Assembly (NCBI GenBank): GCA_907165275.2
Contig: OU015655.1
Span: 1,934,501-1,998,500, forward strand
Length of the DNA: 64,000 bases
DNA from: Zygaena filipendulae
Taxonomy: Eukaryota > Arthropoda > Insecta > Lepidoptera > Zygaenidae
Direction: 5' to 3'
The notes beneath the pieces are model-generated. The model was not told where the DNA came from. It saw only the letters and a list, made by a program, of their open reading frames with translations, and searched no databases. The position numbers were made by a program, and so were the translations under genes. Below are positions 10,044-20,548 of this stretch, piece after piece (the first letter of the stretch is position 1; every line of letters begins with the position of its first letter).

Positions 10044-10364
10044 TATACTGTATTTATTTATTGAAGAAAAAGGTACAGAAATGATAAAGGAACTCATGGT
10101 GGGTACGATGGCTTCTTTAATTTCATGAATAAGCCTCAATGACCTAACCATTTTACTACCTGCTTATGTACATATGTAGGTATGTGCCAATTATTATTTG
10201 CGATGTTGTATTCGCCGTGTTAACGGTTGATTTTTTACGGTTATTAGGTATATTTTTTTTTCAACAAAACCTCTTAAACGTGATTCATTTTTTTTACGCC
10301 TTAGATGGACTAGATTACGTACAATTCGGTCAATATATTGGATATACGTACACAATTATTATTT

Positions 10365-10406
10365 TTCGAATAGATCCGCGGTTGTGAAACCGCGGATCTA
10401 TTCGAA
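10365..10406. repeat. Perfect 19-bp hairpin, 4-base loop
   Basis: Left arm 10365-10383 (TTCGAATAGATCCGCGGTT) is the exact complement of 10388-10406; the loop is GTGA. No adjacent U-tract, gene end or transposon terminus explains it. Confidence 0.85.
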
Positions 10407-10793
10407 CCACGCGTATTCGTAATTGCCGCGAGGGCTTGAATATTCCAAAAAAGTACGAACATATCAAACAGGGAATCAGTCAAACCAGTCGACCCGTAAG
10501 AACCTACCCAAGTCTCAACTCTTAAGTGATGCTCAAAGATACATGTTAAATCTAAGAATCTATATAGTTTTAGAAGAAATGGTAGTAGGTAACCTAATAG
10601 TAGTAAATAAAGTATGGATTTAGGAGATAGTCTCTGAGCCAGAGAGAAGGTAATCACTACGCTCTATAGAGGTGATTCAAAAAGTTAAAGTAAAAATTTT
10701 GGGAATTTTTGCAGGTACGTAAATAGAAATTGTGTGTCTTTTTATTTTTAAATAACTTCGTTTGAATCAAAAATTAACCGTGAGCATCCTTAA

Positions 10794-11030
10794 CCGCCGC
10801 ACTCAGAGTCGACTTTAATGATTACTTAGTTAAGTATAGATTTTTAAAACAAAACTGCCGCAATCAGAGACGTTCAGTAAATTAATGTTAATTGATATTT
10901 AACGATATGTAACTTAATTAGTTAAATTTCATTTAACATTAATTTATTAAACTTGTCTGATTGCGGCAGTTTTGTTTTAAAAATCTATACTTAAGTAAGT
11001 AATCATTAAAGTCGACTCTGAGTGCGGCGG
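10794..11030. mobile_element. CCGCCG-family foldback, complete copy
   Basis: CCGCCGCACTCAGAGTCGAC at the left is mirrored by GTCGACTCTGAGTGCGGCGG at the right; the arms continue through TTTAATGATTACTTA and AAACAAAACTGCCGCAATCA for about 90 bases with few differences, around a short AT-rich centre. No coding capacity. Confidence 0.85.
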
Positions 11031-11696
11031 TGAGAGTTACAAATATTCATTTATTGAATATAAATTATTAAATATTTTTAACTTTTTTCGTTCCCCTAAG
11101 TTTGTCCATGTGTGTATGTACCTATATAGATTTGTTATTTAAAATATTTATGATACTCTGTAGTTAGGTGAAGTATTTACTTAGCCTTAACCGAAATATT
11201 ATTTCAATAGACTCAGTACCGATTTGAATAATTCATTTGAATCGGATAAACATTATTATGTAAATCTTTAAGAGAATTTTATCGCTCTATCGACACTGTT
11301 TATCTACGGAGGTTAAATATTATATAACTAGGTACCCATATAAAGTTTATTGAAATAAGTTCAGACTGCATCTATTTACAAAACATGTATCTATATCAAA
11401 ATAGACAATTAAATCAGCTAAACAATTTATCGCCGATTGTTATATAAATAAAGTAATACGAAAGTTTATATTTCAATAATTATTTATACCGATAAAAATT
11501 TGAAACTCTCTTTAGAAATCTTATGCCTACCTACGTACTTATAGACTGAATCCAAAACCTGTGCTTGAATTTGCGGTTGGTAAATGAGTTTTATTACGAC
11601 TTACGAGTATAAGTTGGATCGTTCCAATAGATACGTACCTATATATATCCGCACTGCGGCTGCTTAGGTTATTAGGTACCTATCATATATTTTTTT
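11031..11696. other. AT-rich intronic stretch, nothing recognised
   Basis: No terminal repeats, coding frames or RNA genes could be supported. Several TAGGTACC motifs. Confidence 0.4.
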
Positions 11697-12195
11697 ATAT
11701 ACACACCGGCAGAATTAGCGGAACATAAAAAGGCAGAGTATAGAAATAATTACGTACCTATATATATTAAAACAAATTATTATCTGGCATGAAGTAATAA
11801 ACTAATATACATCTTTTAACATCGACTTTAAGAAGTTTTTGGTTAAATTTTATTAAAAAAATATCTCTAGTTTGTGAGAACACAGACAATGTTGCAAATA
11901 AAAGTTGAATCACGAAGGGGAAACACACGTTATTAATCGTTCATTTATTTAGTGTTAAAATCACAGTAATCTTTAATTTGCAACATTATTTGTGTGCCCA
12001 CAAATTAGAGAAAAATAGTTTTTTTTATTATTATTTTAAATAAAATTTTATAATTTAATTACAAACTTTTAAAGTGTTAAAAGATGTATATTAATTTATT
12101 ACTTCACGTCTAATTATTATTTGTTTTTATATATATACGTAATTATTTCTATACTCTGCCTTTTTATGTTCCGCTAATTCTGCCGGTGTGTATAT
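11697..12195. mobile_element. Large palindromic foldback (about 500 bp)
   Basis: Left end ACACACCGGCAGAATTAGCG, then GGAACATAAAAAGGCAGAG and TAATTACGTA, is mirrored by TACGTAATTA, CTCTGCCTTTTTATGTTCC and CGCTAATTCTGCCGGTGTGT at the right end. The complementarity continues inward (CTAGTTTGTGAGAACACAGA with ACAAATTAGAG; ATGTTGCAAAT with ATTTGCAACAT) almost to the middle near 11946. Arms have diverged by point changes and small indels. Confidence 0.8.
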
Positions 12196-12344
12196 TAATA
12201 TATTTCTTTTCGCATCTCGCGAATACAAAAATTTCATAAAATTATTGAAAAACGAGTTTTTTTTTTCGTAGTAGCAACTAGCCGTTACTAGCCGTATCGG
12301 AAAAATAAGTAACAAGTTCTATTTTACCATACCTAGAGAGCTAG

Positions 12345-12504
12345 TTTGTGAGTTTGTGAGGATAAGCACTGGATCTATTGAACAGATTTTGAAAATTCTT
12401 TTACCAATATAATGCTACAGTGTTCCTGAGTGTCATAGGAATCTCCCAGAATTTCCGCGGTAACTGCGAAATTACCGCGGGTGAAACCGCAGGAGAACAG
12501 CTAG
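12345..12504 (+). mobile_element. Helitron, probable full 3' half
   Basis: GTTTGTGAGTTTGTGAGG, GATCTATTGAACAGATTTTG, AATTTCCGCGGTAACTGCG, GCGGGTGAAACCGC and ACAGCTAG (CTAG 12501-12504, then T). Same subfamily as 60501-60705. The 5' TC end was not located. Confidence 0.75.
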
Positions 12505-12745
12505 TTTACTATTATTTTGTTGGAAATCGCGATATGCGCTCAGTTTCCCATGTGACCGCTTTCGCAATCGATAAAATTAATTATTATTTTATTTTAAGCG
12601 TGAAATTAAAAAATAATATTACTTAACAATAATATAATAACTATGAGTAGTAAAACTCACGGTGTTTGAGAAACTTAATTTGAAATTTTCATGATTAAAT
12701 ATTTACTAGGTTACTCACAGTGACGTCGTTGTGTAGACTTTGAGA

Positions 12746-13077
12746 TCTATACATATTACATATAAATAAAATTGAAGTGTCTGTTTGCAATTCCAAATTA
12801 ACAGCTTTTCACTAAATGCTTATAAAAGTATATATACCCACTTACTTACAGTACTTTCATAATAAAACGATTTTTAAAATTCATATCTGTCTGTCTGTCT
12901 GTCTGTCTGTTTGTTCCGGCTAATCTCTGAAACGGCTGGACCGATTTTAACGGGACTTTACTGGCAGGTAACTGATGTCATAAAGAGTTACTTAGGCTAG
13001 GTACTTTCATTTTAGAAAAAAAAAATAGTTTCTGCGGGAATTCCGAAAGTCACGCGGGTGAAACAGGGCACAGCTAG
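12746..13077 (+). mobile_element. Helitron, both ends, (GTCT)n inside
   Basis: A|TCTATACATATTACATA at the start and GGGCACAGCTAG|T at the end (CTAG 13074-13077), so inserted between A and T. Contains a GTCT microsatellite and the GAAACGGCTGGACCGATTTT segment that defines this subfamily (also 50808-51207). Confidence 0.85.
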
Positions 13078-13378
13078 TATGTAGTAGTGTCTCATGCAAC
13101 CCAATTATATTGTTGAAAGGGTTTCTGAAGTTTTACCATTTCAAAACTTTTCAGAATTTTCCGCGATTATTATTATACTTACACAAAACTATACGTGACT
13201 GCAATTCGTGGACTACATAGATAATCCCATTAGCAGGTAGGTAATTTAAATTCTGCTATCAAAATCCTAAATCCACTACGCACTCATTTTGAACATTGAA
13301 TATTATAGAAGTAGTGGTACAAATTATTACTCGCCTATTTGCTGTTGGATAGTTTTATGCAATCTCCAACCATGACCA

Positions 13379-14016
13379 GCCCCCTTAGCCGAGTTGACAG
13401 TCTACAACCGTAATCGCTATAGAACAGAGATTCTCAAACTTATGTCTTTAACCGCCCCCTTTGAAAATCAATTATTTCTCAGCGCCCCCAATTTTTTATA
13501 CACTCCTAAAACTTAAAAAAAAAAAACAAAATTTAATTACCTTAATTTAGTTATAGTGTGCAATATCAGTCGGTTCTGGTGCTTAAGCTGACATTCTAAA
13601 CTAGACATTTTTACCAGTGATAGCAATCAAAACACAACTTTATAATATTAAGAATTTATTGTAATCAAATTAAAAGAAACCATATAGACAGGTAGTAAAT
13701 ACAAACTAATTATTCGATATTGAGTAATTGGTGGGTTTTAATTTTAGTAAATTTTAAAATATAAAGTACCTATATGATATTACAAATCAAAGATCGCCCC
13801 CAATGCCCCCCATTTTTATCTGGACCCCTTAACGTCCCCCTGTAGGTCTCCAACGCCCACAGGGGGCGTTATCGCCCTCTTTGAGAAAGACTGCTATAGA
13901 AAGCTAAGGCTTATCATCTTGTCACGTGGCCACGTAACATCGTCCAATCAAAAGTCCAAATTTGCGTGACCACGTGACATAACAATTCTGTCCGTTAGTT
14001 GTCTATGCGTTAACTA
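13379..14016. mobile_element. TTAGCC-family MITE, split by a hAT element
   Basis: Left end CCCCCTTAGCCGAGTTGACA, then CTACAACCGTAATCG; resumes after the hAT insertion at 13902 with AGCTAAGG, CACGTGGCCACG, CGTCCAATCAAAAGTCC and GTGACCACGTGAC. The right terminal repeat is absent; a SINE begins at about 14023. Confidence 0.7.
13425..13893. mobile_element. Non-autonomous hAT element, 8-bp TSD
   Basis: Starts CAGAGATTCTCAAAC and ends TTTGAGAAAGACTG, a diverged hAT-type CAG...CTG terminal pair. Flanked by CTATAGAA at 13417-13424 and 13894-13901, an exact 8-bp target duplication. Inside are C-rich blocks (CCGCCCCCTTTGA, CGCCCCCAATGCCCCCC) and no open frame, so it depends on a transposase elsewhere. 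Confidence 0.9.
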
Positions 14017-14022
14017 TTTAAC

Positions 14023-14377
14023 AGCGATGATAGCTCAGTGGTTGGTGCGTTCGGATCAAACGCCGCAAGGCGTAGGTTCAAACCCTAACAACGAGCTTGA
14101 GCTATCGGTGAAGGAAAACATCGTGAGGAAACCATAGCATGGTGGTAGGGAGCTATCTAGTGCCCGGCTGGCTAGCTACCACCTTCAAGTTGCAAATCTG
14201 TCGCCGAGCACCTAACGGTGAGTTCCGGCAGCCCCACTTGAAAGCCAGTTCCCATCCCCATGCCAGGTCGGCAACGCACCTGCATGCCTTCTGGTATTGC
14301 AAATGTCCATGGGCGGCGGTAATCACATACCATCAGGTACCACTCGCCCGTTTGCCCCTGTGACATAAAAAAATATA
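14023..14377 (+). mobile_element. tRNA-derived SINE
   Basis: Head with A box (TAGCTCAGTGGTTGGTGCG) and B box (GTAGGTTCAAACCCTA), a body containing CACCTTCAAGTTGCAAATC and CCAGGTCGGCAACGCACC, then the conserved tail GGCGGTAATCACATACCATC and CGCCCGTTTGCCCC, ending in an A-rich CATAAAAAAA. A second copy lacking the head is at 40866-41125 on the minus strand. A Helitron sits in its 3' tail. Confidence 0.8.
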
Positions 14378-14564
14378 TCTTAATATATATAAATCACGTG
14401 TCACGTTGTTTATCCGCGATGAACTCCGAAACTACTGAACGGATTTTGATAAAATTTTGTAACCATTTATAATACGGTCCAACTTAAAAGAGAGGATAGT
14501 TTTTATCCCGGAATTCCCGCGGGAACTCCGAAAGTACCGCGAGTGAAACCGCGGGGACAGCTAG
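14378..14564 (+). mobile_element. Helitron, complete, in SINE tail
   Basis: A|TCTTAATATATATAAATC ... GGGGACAGCTAG|T. 187 bp; contains TCACGTGTCACGTTG, the GGAATTCCCGCGGGAACTCC palindrome and a CCGCGAGTGAAACCGCGG hairpin just before the CTAG. Confidence 0.9.
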
Positions 14565-14958
14565 TATAAGGCAGGATACTTGATAGTGTCAGAATAGCTT
14601 TTTTGCCGTCACAAATGGATTAGCTCGTTAGAAATATCACACGTCCATGATTGCGGTGTACCTACAGTTAGCATCCGAAATGTGTCATCACTTTTGACAA
14701 TGTTATTGCAATAGTAAGTAATACGTAGGTAAGTTCGACGACCCAAAATGATGTTTACATCTATTAAATGCTCACTGTAGCTAGCTTATACGGGTAGCTC
14801 ATAATTTGTCTTAGCGATGTGTGAACAACAAGCTAAGTAGTTTCGCTGCTGCTTGTCAAGGAAAATGGACTGTTTTTTTTTTACTAACCATAGATATATC
14901 TGTTTGACGTTCTTTGGTGTTAAGTATTAACGGAACAAGAGGTTTACTATCCACTTAA

Positions 14959-15000
14959 CTAGCGGTTGTCCCGCGGCTTCCCCCGCGTTAATGTCTAAAT
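14959..15000 (-). mobile_element. Helitron 3' end fragment (antisense)
   Basis: CTAGCGGTTGTCCCGCGG followed by CCCCCGCGTTAATGTC is the complement of a Helitron terminus, cut short. Confidence 0.6.
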
Positions 15001-15027
15001 GCCCTTTGTATTCGGATGCAAATTACC

Positions 15028-15606
15028 TGGGCCTCTATTCACTATGGTCTCTGACCTCGCCCACAAAGCGCGTCCCAAAAACTTAATACAGAACGCTCCA
15101 TATACAAAAATATTAGAAACTAGCTGTGCCCCGCGGTTTCGCCCGCGCGAAACGTTTTTATATAGGTACAACTGTTTTCCCCGACATCCGATTTAAATGA
15201 AACAAAACCTATACATATGTTGCTCCAGGCTAAGCTTCTTCTAAGTACCTACTAGTGAAAAACGGATGATAATCCGTTCACTAAACTTCAGTAGATTCGG
15301 AAAATATCGCGAACAGACAGACGACAGACAGAAACGAATTATGAAAACTTGTTTTTGTGCTTGGTTACTCTTCTTTTATCGCCCCCTCTTAATTTTTTTT
15401 TAAATATTCATTGTATAAAATCGCGGATTCTACTCTTTTATCATAGTAGATATCTATAGAAGATAGAATAATATTCTGTATGCCAAAACACAGGATGTAA
15501 ACGTATTTTTTTAAGTGAAACTTCTTTAAGCATAAACAACAATGGATAAACAATTTCTGTGACGCGTTATCTTGACTCGACGTGTTATGGTCATAGTGAA
15601 TAAGGG
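15028..15606 (-). mobile_element. GGGCCC-family MITE interrupted by a Helitron
   Basis: Starts GGGCCTCTATTCACTATGG and ends TCATAGTGAATAAGGGC. Removing the Helitron at 15120-15463 joins TACAAAAATATTAGAAA to TAGAATAATATTC, and the rest follows the 26299-26542 copy in reverse order (GCGCGTCCCAAA, AACGCTCCA, AAGTGAAACTTCTTT). Confidence 0.8.
15120..15463 (-). mobile_element. Helitron, complete (antisense)
   Basis: Begins CTAGCTGTGCCCCGCGG and ends TCTATAGAAGA before T, so on the minus strand A|TCTTCTATAG ... CTAG|T. Contains a GACAGACGACAGACAG stretch and AAAAGAGTAGAATCC. Same subfamily as 22137-22461 and 61831-62119. Confidence 0.85.
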
Positions 15607-15709
15607 CGTAACTAAACAAGGGCTGAATATAGCTACATATTTTAGTTATCGTAGTTCTAAAGTTTAAAAAAATTACCCCCTACAAACAAACTTTTCCTCC
15701 TTATATTGT

Positions 15710-15850
15710 ACTAGCTGTTCGCTGCGGTTATTCCCGCATGACCTGCAGACAACGTGTGCTAAATTTCGTGATGATCGGTCGAGTAGTTAGAGCGTGGAAG
15801 CGTAGCAAACAAGCAAGTAAACGCACTTTCGCGTTTATAATATGTATTAT
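15710..15850 (-). mobile_element. Helitron (antisense), short variant
   Basis: CTAGCTGTTCGCTGCGG, GCAGACAACGTGTGCTAAAT, TTCGTGATGATCGGTCGAG and ACTTTCGCGTTTATAATA are complements of the LEP1-like subfamily (ATAAATGCGAAAGT ... GTTGTC ... CTAG). Confidence 0.7.
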
Positions 15851-16386
15851 TAAGGTTGTTCATACAACGCAAAAAAAAACAACATATTTAATCTTATTAC
15901 CTAATATAAAATAATATTTTTTCTGTTATCATCGTATCTTAATTATAAGTATGCACAATAAAATGATTTCATAACACGATATTCATATAGAGTTAGCGCG
16001 GCTGTCCTCTAAGCGACTGCGATTAAGCCTGTGTACACACGGCACTCGCCTCTCATAGTTCCAATTTTAAAACAACGGTCTTATCTAAGCGGCCGAGTGC
16101 CAGTTCTTAGGAATTGAGGCCCTGTTTGTTTTTTTAAGCGGCACCTACCTACACTCCTGACCGCTCGGTGTGTAATTAGCTTTATAAGTAAATAGATCTG
16201 GCTTTTATAAGTTATTATATTGTTTGCTTGGACCTATAGGCAAATAGTCAAAGAATAGTAATAACAATTACCACGTAAAGAAGCGACACTCTCCGCCCTC
16301 TACCACAACGTAGCTGCGAGCCTAGGTGATAGGTATAGGCGGTTGCTCTATTGTCTATACGTGTGTTGGACAATATTAATTTGAAT
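15851..16386. other. Intronic stretch, no gene seen
   Basis: No repeat termini or coding signal; moderate GC patches at 16000-16160 and 16270-16330. Possibly single-copy. Confidence 0.35.
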
Positions 16387-16744
16387 AACGGTGCGTACAG
16401 ACTACATAACAAAACATGTTATGTGTAACATATTTCAGATAACACTGAATGTTATATAACATGTTATATGACTTAGTCACGTTAGTTTTTTTTGTTTTTC
16501 TTTTGTTATTTAAAAGTAAAACAGTCGCTGCCGCAGCTAGTGAAACGTCCTCTCAGCGACGAAATTGTGGATAGCATAGCACTGAAGGACGAGAAACGAC
16601 AATGGTTATATAACATTGTTATATTGCATTATTATTCTAAAGTGTAGTCTTGTTTTATGTTGCAATGTTGAATAACAATGTTACATAATGTGGAAATGTT
16701 ATAAAAAGTTATCTAACATGTTACATAGGTAGTCTACGCACCGT
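16387..16744. mobile_element. TIR element with ACGGTGCGTA ends
   Basis: TAACGGTGCGTACAGACTAC at the left mirrors GTAGTCTACGCACCGTTA at the right. ATGTTATATAACATG-type short palindromes fill both flanks. The centre (16515-16605) has higher GC content and one open frame that reads like a protein fragment (QSLPQLVKRPLSDEIVDS), perhaps a transposase remnant. No clear target duplication. Confidence 0.7.
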
Positions 16745-17400
16745 TACGGTCACGAAACTAACTTTATATTTTTATCTATAATTAGTAACAATACGATGAA
16801 TACAAAAACATAAAAATTACTATCATCATACACAGTATCTTTGAACTCTAAATAAATATTTCTCTCATCAAATATTCTTTTTTACCTACTCCAAAAAAAA
16901 ACAGAAAGTAAAAATTAATAATATCATTAAATAAATATTTCTGTCTTTGAATTCTTTTTTACTACTCATAAAAAACAGAAAGTCAAAATTAATAGGTATT
17001 ATCATCAAAAAGTTCGGCTTGGGACACCCTTAAAACGATAAATAACAAAGTACTGACTATGTAGGTATTATGTTAGGATACTTTAATATTATAATACATG
17101 GCGATTTTCATTTCACTATATAAATATCACGATAATAATGATTATAATCAACGTACAAACAGGCGTGTAGATAAAATAAATTAACCTTTTTTAGTATTTT
17201 AATCTTATCACTTAAGTTATATAGGTTTAAGTGCTACAGCTGCATTCTTAACGTTATCCAATGTAGGTATGTGTTTTAATTTTTACTTCACGTACCTACG
17301 CAATTAATTCGCACATGAATTTGCATATTAATATATTTTGTATTTTCTAAACGAAATCTCTGGCATTAATTCGCACGTTAAGATTCGATGACTTGTGGAA

Positions 17401-17709
17401 TCCTTACTACATTATTATAAATGCGAAAGTGCATTGAGTTTGTTTGTTTGTTACGCTTTCATGCCTCAATGGCTCAACGGATCATCATGAAATTTTGCAA
17501 ACACGTTGTCATGGATACAGAAAAGGGCATAGGGTACTTTTTATCTCGGGATTCCCGCGGGAACTCCGAAATTAACGCCGATGAATCTGCATTAAATTTT
17601 GCATAGTACACGTTGTCAGGGGTACAGAACTGGATATAGAGAACTTTTATCCCGGAATTCTCGTGGAACCTCCGAAATTGCTGTGGGTGAAATCGCGGGG
17701 ATCTGCTAG
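17401..17709 (+). mobile_element. Helitron, complete, with duplicated 3' unit
   Basis: A|TCCTTACTACATTATTATA, then AAATGCGAAAGTGCATTG ... GATCTGCTAG|T. The terminal segment (TTTGCA-ACACGTTGTCA-GGTACAGAA, ATCCCGGAATTC, GAACTCCGAAATT) occurs twice in tandem, making it 309 bp rather than about 210. Confidence 0.85.
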
Positions 17710-17726
17710 TTTATAATACTTCCAAC

Positions 17727-17830
17727 TAGCGGTTTCCCCCGCGGTTTTGCCCCCATGAAAGTTAGTGTGGCCGCGGTAGCTCTCTCTTTCGAGATAAAAA
17801 CTATGCTATATCATTCGCAAATACTGTACA
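17727..17830 (-). mobile_element. Helitron 3' fragment (antisense)
   Basis: ACTAGCGGTTTCCCCCGCGG and TTTTGCCCCCATGAAAG are complements of a Helitron terminus; the body is decayed. Confidence 0.5.
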
Positions 17831-18234
17831 GAGTGCTTGCTATCAGTGAAAAAAAAAAACGAAGCAGTATCAGTTTAGTTGTTCCAGATATAACTCCCGA
17901 CATCCAATTTCATAATTTCCTTTTTGTCCTTGTGTGCATTAATTAATAAATTATTATTATTAATAATTAATAAATAATTTTAAATTAGTCAACTTTGCAG
18001 GTTATATTCCTAAATTTCTACAAAAATATCGAGTATTCTACAAATTCGCTATGATTATTATTATTTCTCAAATATGATATACATCTCATCTATTTATAAT
18101 AATATAAAAATAAGAAAAAGGCCTATCTATCTGACTGATACTGATAATATGATATAAACAGTAAGCACACAGCTTATACCAACGTTAAAATTTTCTACCT
18201 ATACCTGATGGTTTAACTATTCAAATTAAAATAT

Positions 18235-18345
18235 ACTTTATTGCCCGAAACAAATAATAAAACTAGGGCAAATAAAATTAAAAGACAGTGCAAAAGGCGG
18301 CCTTATTGTTAGAGGCAACCTTTTCGAGGCAACCTTAAGGCTTGA
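18235..18345 (-). repeat. LINE 3'-end remnant (antisense)
   Basis: AAATATACTTTATTGCCCG, then GTGCAAAAGGCGGCCTTATT: the complement of a retroposon 3' end, like the one at 31995-32100 (CTCTTTATTGTACACC ... AAAAGGCGGC). Confidence 0.6.
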
Positions 18346-18403
18346 CGATATTGATTACCATTTCCATACGCATACGATATTTTAATTCGTAATTAAATAA
18401 ACA

Positions 18404-18637
18404 CTAACGGCCGCTCTCAGAGACGACTTTAATGATTACTTTTTAAAACAAAATTGCCGCAATCAGAGACGTTCAGTAAATTAATGTTAATTGGAATTTA
18501 ATGAGATGTAACTTAATTCGTTAAATGCCAATTAGAAATAATTTATTAAACTTGCCTGATAGCGGCAGTTTTGTTTTAAAAATCTATACCTACTTAACTA
18601 AGTAATCATTAAAGTCGACTCTGAGTGCGGCGATAAG
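18404..18637. mobile_element. CCGCCG-family foldback, third copy
   Basis: CTAACGGCCGCTCTCAGAGA and TCGACTCTGAGTGCGGCGAT ends, with AACAAAATTGCCGCAATCAG / CTGATAGCGGCAGTTTTGTT inside. The left arm has lost part of the TTAAGTATAGATT segment. Confidence 0.8.
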
Positions 18638-19640
18638 TAACCAAGACCTGCCATTAAGGAATAGAAAATGTATCACAATTTCGCAATTTGGAAAGTAATG
18701 TATATGCACCATAAACACTACTTTCCGCCACTGTTGTCCCGGTTAATTAGTCGATGGTTTGTACTTACGGCACTAGCTAGTTAACTGAAGCGATGGCCGT
18801 TTAACCTTTCTAAAGATTACTGGGTGTGTAGTTAGTTACACGGTGAAATTAACGTATTGAATTTCACTATGGAAGCATTTTGGAGCACGACATTGATGCA
18901 CTATTATAATATGGAAATGTTTTTAATCTAATTTTATTATTATTAAATTCTCAAAACCTAGTGTTAGTAAAGACAGGCTCTAAAATTTCTATAATATTAT
19001 AAAGAGACTAAAAAAAAACCCCGTTGCAAATTACAATACTTCCTTCAAAATCGTATATCTACGTCTAAATTTCTCGCTCGTTAAAAAGACAAGTCATTGG
19101 TCTCCAAGTATTTCTGCTTGCCTAGTACATAATTTGTACATTATAATGCGTTAAATATCCATACAATTATTTCGTTTTGCACCCTAACCAGCTTTATAAT
19201 GGAAACCGATAATTAGTACCAACCTTTTGAAGTTTCAATATAAAATGAAAAAAAATAAACATCCGCAATAAATTGCGAGAATATTTTCATACAAAATTAT
19301 AACATGTCGAGGTTAAGAAGCTTACATTTTAAGTATTTTATCTTTCGTTCGGAAATGTTATTTTATAATTTAAATTTAAAAACGGTAATGTGGATAGTGT
19401 GCGTGTGGAGCCACGGAACAGATAGAAATGGCATCAACTCCGTTTGGAGTGCAAACAAAGTGAAACCAGTGTCGCAGTGTTATTATCGCACACAGCACGC
19501 GCACCAACAATTATTAACGTAACGTAACGTAACGTTATAAACGCTATTTAGTTACGTATTTACTTAGGCTGTTTTCGTAATTGACAGCTCGTGCAGTATT
19601 GTGTAAAATATATTTGGGATACTAGTTATGAAAGTTTTGG
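18638..19640. other. Intronic stretch, no gene seen
   Basis: Mostly unique-looking AT-rich sequence. A short TAACG pentamer array lies at about 19515-19535. A plus-strand frame at 19304-19522 has no recognisable domain. Confidence 0.4.
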
Positions 19641-19658
19641 GAACGTATGAAATGTAAT

Positions 19659-19684
19659 GAAAATATCTTTATTCGAATAAAGAT
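19659..19684. repeat. Perfect 26-bp palindrome
   Basis: AATATCTTTATTC followed directly by GAATAAAGATATT. Could be a cruciform-prone site or a short template-switch product. Confidence 0.7.
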
Positions 19685-19834
19685 ATTCACAGAAACAAGT
19701 AAACATGCAATAACAAAAAGTTGTAAGAACACCGTGTCGCAACAAAATTGCAACCAGCTTATCATAAACCGGGACACGACGCTGATCTTCAACTGGATAA
19801 TTTCCTGCCACAGGTTCCATAGGTTTTTTTTTTT

Positions 19835-20165
19835 AATAATCCACATCACAACACACAGATATAATAATAATAATAATAACTCTTTATTGAACACCACTTA
19901 AAAATAAACAATTACAAAAACAATTTTACTACAAGATATACTTGATCCCACAGTAAGCTATTAGCTTGTGTCGTGGAAACCAAGCAAACGTGGTGTATAC
20001 TACATAGAATTAGGTATATATTATACTATATATATATAAACACACCCAGACTGGAAAATAGAACCCTGTGTTCATCACACAAAGTCCACCCCCACCGGGA
20101 ATCGAACCCGGAACCCCTTGAATAGCAGGTAGGCATGGTGACCTCTGCGCCAATCGGGTCGTCAG
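19835..20165 (-). mobile_element. tRNA-derived SINE (antisense) with LINE 3'-end insert
   Basis: On the minus strand the head GACCCGATTGGCGCAGAGG (A box) and CCGGGTTCGATTCCCGG (B box) is followed by GGTGGGGGTGGACTTTGTG and CCAGTCTGGGTGTG, as in 24262-24425. Beyond the body, a TAA array and CTCTTTATTGAACACC (19863-19935), absent from the related copy at 50590-50775, look like an inserted LINE end. Confidence 0.75.
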
Positions 20166-20254
20166 ACGTAATAAAACGAATAGGTACGTGTAAATAAATG
20201 AAATTTTAATTTTAAATATAATATCTGAGCACTTGCTCATACTTCCTAATAATA

Positions 20255-20510
20255 TTTCTATTCGGCTGCGTGTGGGCCGAGCGATGTCGCGCGGTGGCGC
20301 GTTCGTTATAATTTCAACGCTTTAAGTGAGCGTTGACAGGGAGCCGGTCGGTCGGTTGGTGATTAAGTTAAACGGTGGCGTTTTAAAAAAGCTTCACGGG
20401 ACTCGGGGCACGCTACACGTGTTAGGAAGTCAGCGGGAGTGGAGATTACGATCTACATAGATTCACTCGGCGCGGCCCGCTCCGGCCGCGGCCGCCCGTT
20501 GGAGAAGTAT
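20255..20510. promoter_or_regulatory. Isolated GC-rich, CpG-rich patch
   Basis: A stretch rich in GCGCGG, CGGTCGGTCGGT and GGCCGCGGCCGCC in otherwise AT-rich intron. No repeat termini were found. It could be an alternative promoter, an enhancer or a decayed exon; nothing decides between them. Confidence 0.35.
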
Positions 20511-20548
20511 TAATTGTTATTGTTAAAGCCTATCCCGAGATTACGTCA

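Noticed and set aside
14040..14110. Functional tRNA gene
   Set aside because: A and B boxes are present, but the sequence continues into a SINE body and tail and no proper acceptor stem forms.
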